A DNA stretch of 64,000 bases, taken from assembly GCF_016756395.1 (NCBI RefSeq), contig NZ_AP018365.1:2921501-2985500 (forward strand), given 5' to 3'. Below the pieces are notes generated by a model, which was not told where the DNA came from, did not search any database, and worked only from the letters and a program-made list of their open reading frames with translations. Positions 61,447 to 64,000 of the stretch are shown in pieces. The stretch is from Streptomyces sp. SN-593. Its GTDB lineage: Bacteria > Actinomycetota > Actinomycetes > Streptomycetales > Streptomycetaceae. How positions within the stretch are numbered: the stretch's first letter is position 1; every line of letters begins with the position of its first letter. Made by a program: the position numbers and the translations under genes.

Positions 61447-62697
61447 CTACCCGCGCGCGACGAACGTACGGGCCGCCTTGTCGTGCCAGCACTGCTTCCA
61501 CGGCCGGTCGAACAGGCACCAGGCCACCCCGACCACGCCGACCGCCAGCAGGTTCAGCAGCGTGCGCAGCAGCCAGCGGCGCGCGCTCGGGCCGAAACCG
61601 GGCGGGAGCTGCGCCTCGATGTCCAGCACCCGCAGGCCGACCAGCCGCTTGCCGAGGGTGCGGCCCCACTTGGCGGTCGGCAGCACCTCCAGCAGCACCC
61701 CGGCCACCAGGAACGTGGCCAGCACCGCGCCGAGTTGGACCCCGGTGGTGCCGTCGATCAGCCAGACCCTGACCGTCTGCCCGGTCAGCCGGGCCTGGTC
61801 CACCTTGTCCTTGGCGTGGTGGTAGGCCGCGCTGCCCAGCGGCACCGCGGCGAGCGCGGTCACCGCGCCGAGCACCACCGCGTCCACCAGCCGGGCCAGG
61901 AACCGGCGGACCAGCCCGCCGGGCCGGTCGTGGCCCTGCGAGACCCCGAACGGGTCACTGGCCGGCTGCCGCCACGGCACGACCCCGCCCTCGCCCCGGG
62001 CCAGATCCTGCACCTGCGCCGCCCACGGCGCGGACGCCTGAGCGGCGGGCTCGGGCCCGGGCGCCGCGACCGGCACCAGGGGCGACGGCTGCGGCGCGGG
62101 CCGCGCCGGCTGCGGGACGCGGTCGGCGGCCGGGACGGGGCCGGGCGCCGGGACGGGGCCGGGCGCCGGGACGGGGCCGGGGGCCGGGACGGGAGACGGC
62201 GGCGCGGGGGCCGGTGCGGGCTGCGGTGCCTGCGGGGCGGGGCGGGCCGCGGTCGGGTCCGGGGCGCCCCAGGAGATCGGGGGCAGCCGCGGTTCCGGCT
62301 GTGCCTGCGGCGCGGGCCAGGAGGGCGCCGGGCCCTGGGCGAGGTGGGCCCGCGGATCGGGCACCGGCCGCTGCTGCTCGGGGGCCGCCACCGGCGCCTG
62401 ACCGGTCTCGGTCCACCGCTCGGCGGTGGGCGCGGCCGGGTCCTCGTCGAGGAACATCGGGCCGGACTCGTCGAGCGCGGGCGTGGCGGGCGCGGCCTGC
62501 GCGGCGGCGGGTCCGGCGTCCACCGGCGCGGGGCGGCTGGTGCCGGGCACCCACGAGGAGCCGTTCCAGTAACGGATGTAGTGCGGGATCGACGGGTCCG
62601 GGTAGTAGCCGGGTACGGGAGCGCCGGACCCACCCGGGGTCGCGGACGGCTGGGGGGATGCCGACGAACCCGAGGAGCCAGAGGTGGGTGCGCTCAT
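61447..62697 (-). CDS. RDD-family protein 3 with DUF2510 domain
   Basis: 416 residues, ATG at 62697. N-terminal DUF2510-like Trp-containing motif (YYPDPSIPHYIRYWNGSSW), a long Pro/Ala-rich disordered linker with PVPAPG repeats (about 165-210), then the RDD core (FLARLVDAVVLGAVTAL, GRTLGKRLVGLRVLD) and tail FDRPWKQCWHDKAARTFV. The linker is encoded by 18-bp DNA repeats. Confidence 0.9.
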   Translation of the reverse strand: MSAPTSGSSGSSASPQPSATPGGSGAPVPGYYPDPSIPHYIRYWNGSSWVPGTSRPAPVDAGPAAAQAAPATPALDESGPMFLDEDPAAPTAERWTETGQAPVAAPEQQRPVPDPRAHLAQGPAPSWPAPQAQPEPRLPPISWGAPDPTAARPAPQAPQPAPAPAPPSPVPAPGPVPAPGPVPAPGPVPAADRVPQPARPAPQPSPLVPVAAPGPEPAAQASAPWAAQVQDLARGEGGVVPWRQPASDPFGVSQGHDRPGGLVRRFLARLVDAVVLGAVTALAAVPLGSAAYHHAKDKVDQARLTGQTVRVWLIDGTTGVQLGAVLATFLVAGVLLEVLPTAKWGRTLGKRLVGLRVLDIEAQLPPGFGPSARRWLLRTLLNLLAVGVVGVAWCLFDRPWKQCWHDKAARTFVARG

Positions 62698-62978
62698 GGT
62701 CACAGTTCCGTATCTGCTCGGCCGCGGGGTGGTGTGACGTCCACATCTACCAGAATGACCGACCCGGCGTGCCCGCCGTGCCGCGCACCCCGCTCTCCGA
62801 CGTCTCGTTGACATGTCATTACCCCGATGCGCCGCCGGGTGCGCCGGGTTCGGGAAATCTGAAGCAAATCCGGGAAACCCGCGTAATGGTTGGAGAGGCA
62901 CGCGCTCTCTTCCAGGTGCAGGCCCCGTCGCGACACCAGCCCCCGGGGCCACCGCGCCAAGGAAAGGACGTCGGACTC
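62698..62978. other. 281-bp ssg promoter region
   Basis: Contains the perfect palindrome TGACATGTCA (62809-62818) overlapping TTGACA (62808-62813), and an A/T-richer stretch (aaatctgaagcaaatccgggaaacc) around 62860. No coding region seen. Confidence 0.5.
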
Positions 62979-63458
62979 ATGCAGAACGTGGTGGAACGTG
63001 AACTGGAGATGCAGCTCGTCCTCTCACCGGAACGAAGCATTCCGGTACCCGCACGGCTCACCTACCGCACGGACGATCCGTATGCGGTGCACGTCACCTT
63101 CCACATCGGCTCCGACGCGCCCGTCAACTGGACGTTCGCGCGCGAGCTGATCGTGGAGGGGGTGTTCCGGCCGTGCGGTCACGGCGACGTGCGGATCTGG
63201 CCGACCAAGGTGAACGGGCGGTCCGTGCTGTGCCTGGCGCTCAGCTCGCCGGACGGCGACGCGCTGCTGGAGGCGCCGTCCTCGCCGGTGGCCGCCTGGC
63301 TGGAGCGCACCCTGCGGGTGGTGCCGCCGGGCAGCGAGCACGAACAGCTCGGCATGGACGACGGGTTGAGCCGGCTGCTCGCCCCCGCCGCGGGGGACGA
63401 GCTGTGGCTGCGCGACCCGTGGTCGGACTCCGACGACACCCCGGACGCCAGTGCGTGA
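62979..63458 (+). CDS. ssgG: SsgA-like sporulation protein (SsgG-like)
   Basis: 159 residues, ATG at 62979 (AAGGA upstream). SsgA-like protein core: ERSIPVPARLTYRTDDPYAVHVTFHIG, VNWTFARELIVEGVF, GDVRIWPTKVNGRSVLCLALSSPDGDALLEAP, then a variable C-terminal tail of about 30 residues. SALPs act in sporulation-specific septation and spore-wall control. SsgG is assigned by remembered synteny with SCO2924 (between RDD genes and a glycolate-oxidase gene) and by the long tail; other SALPs cannot be excluded. Confidence 0.8.
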   Translation: MQNVVERELEMQLVLSPERSIPVPARLTYRTDDPYAVHVTFHIGSDAPVNWTFARELIVEGVFRPCGHGDVRIWPTKVNGRSVLCLALSSPDGDALLEAPSSPVAAWLERTLRVVPPGSEHEQLGMDDGLSRLLAPAAGDELWLRDPWSDSDDTPDASA

Positions 63459-63479
63459 CGGGGGCGGGGCCGGGTGTCC

Positions 63480-64000
63480 TCAGAGCATCTTGCCGGGGTT
63501 CAGCAGTCCGAGCGGGTCGAAGACGGCCTTCACACCGCGCTGCAACTCCACCCCGAGCGGGCCCAGTTCACGGGCCAGCCAGTCCTTCTTCAGCAGGCCC
63601 ACGCCGTGCTCGCCGGTGATGGTGCCGCCGAGCGCCAGGCCCAGGGCCATGATCTCGTCGAACGACTCGCGGGCCCGGCGGGTCTCGTCGGGGTCCTGCG
63701 CGTCGAAGCAGACGATGGGGTGGGTGTTGCCGTCGCCGGCGTGCGCGCACACCCCGATGGTCAGGTCGAACCTCTCGGCGATCGCGGCCACGCCGTCCAG
63801 CATGTCGGCGAGCTTCCCGCGCGGCACGCACACGTCGTCGATCATCGACGCGGTGGAGACCTTCTCCAGCGCGGGCAGGGCCAGCCGGCGGGCCTGGAGC
63901 AGCATCTCCGACTCGGCGGGGTCCTCGGCCGGCACCACCTCCGTGGCGCCCGCCGCCGTGCACAGCTCGGCGAGCGCGGCGAGGTCCGCGGCCGGGTCGG
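63480..64000 (-). CDS. FAD-binding oxidase, glycolate-oxidase type (partial)
   Basis: C-terminal 170 or so residues; the frame is open to the right edge, so the gene is truncated by the window. Conserved C-terminal FAD-oxidase blocks: VCAHAGDGNTHPIVCFD (substrate/FAD contact His) and GTITGEHGVGLLKKDWLARELG, then PGKML at the end. Family: GlcD/D-lactate dehydrogenase flavoproteins. It is convergent with ssgG; an S. coelicolor homolog (SCO2925) occupies the same place by memory. Confidence 0.9.
   Translation of the reverse strand, partial: DPAADLAALAELCTAAGATEVVPAEDPAESEMLLQARRLALPALEKVSTASMIDDVCVPRGKLADMLDGVAAIAERFDLTIGVCAHAGDGNTHPIVCFDAQDPDETRRARESFDEIMALGLALGGTITGEHGVGLLKKDWLARELGPLGVELQRGVKAVFDPLGLLNPGKML

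Noticed and set aside
62110..62200. 18-bp repeats as a regulatory array
   Set aside because: They lie inside the RDD protein 3 gene and encode PVPAPG repeats.

Overview
The window is high-GC, densely coded DNA with GTG starts, GGAGG-type ribosome binding sites and many leaderless-looking promoters. Together with an SsgA-like sporulation protein, an RNase PH / RdgB / CysM-CysO-Mec / ClpS / pncB block, a class F sortase and a GH18 chitinase with a chi-type operator, this points to a chromosome of a Streptomyces-like actinomycete (Streptomycetaceae). From memory, the order from about 46.3 kb to the right edge resembles the S. coelicolor SCO2904-SCO2925 interval. I see no transposase, integrase, phage gene or CRISPR array.

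Layout. 0.08-4.7 kb: three overlapping genes that together resemble a split Dna2, namely a Cas4/RecB-type nuclease with a four-Cys cluster, an unassigned middle protein and an Upf1-like SF1 helicase. 4.7-7.3 kb: FAD monooxygenase, divergent LysR regulator and a small unknown. 7.4-20.3 kb: a segment bracketed by two identical tRNA-Lys(CTT) genes, holding OsmC, a tandem pair of secreted M6-like metalloproteases, a PAS/GGDEF/EAL protein, AraC and TauE genes, a secreted chitinase with an apparent DasR/chi operator, a luciferase-like monooxygenase and an IclR regulator. 20.3-25 kb: GntR-MFS operon, a Cys-cluster/pentapeptide-repeat protein and a membrane SpoIIE-type phosphatase. 25-41 kb: a large FAD/4Fe-4S dehydrogenase, sortase with a secreted partner, HAD, Gfo/Idh/MocA and FAH enzymes, DUF445, a class V aminotransferase, an ABC-2 exporter whose ATPase carries a one-base frameshift, and a class A penicillin-binding protein. 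41-44 kb: GroES-like, DUF3618, Bcp, two tandem HNH nucleases and tRNA-Leu(TAG).

44-64 kb is core metabolism. It holds RdgB, a lipoprotein, RNase PH and a NagF-type PTS EIIB without an adjacent EIIC. An MBL hydrolase is followed by the sulfur-carrier cysteine pathway (mec, cysO, cysM) behind a Cys-containing leader peptide. Then come an amino-acid permease, DUF2017-ClpS, the pncB-pncA NAD salvage pair, a third M6 protease, three RDD-family membrane proteins interleaved with an aldo/keto reductase-TetR pair, an SsgG-like sporulation protein, and the C-terminal part of a glycolate-oxidase-type flavoprotein that runs off the right edge.

The observations most worth follow-up are the split Dna2-like operon, the leader peptide together with the C-terminal extension on CysO, the repeated tRNA-Lys genes, the tandem HNH genes with repeated modules, and the clear operator palindromes at pncB, the TetR/AKR pair and the GntR gene.
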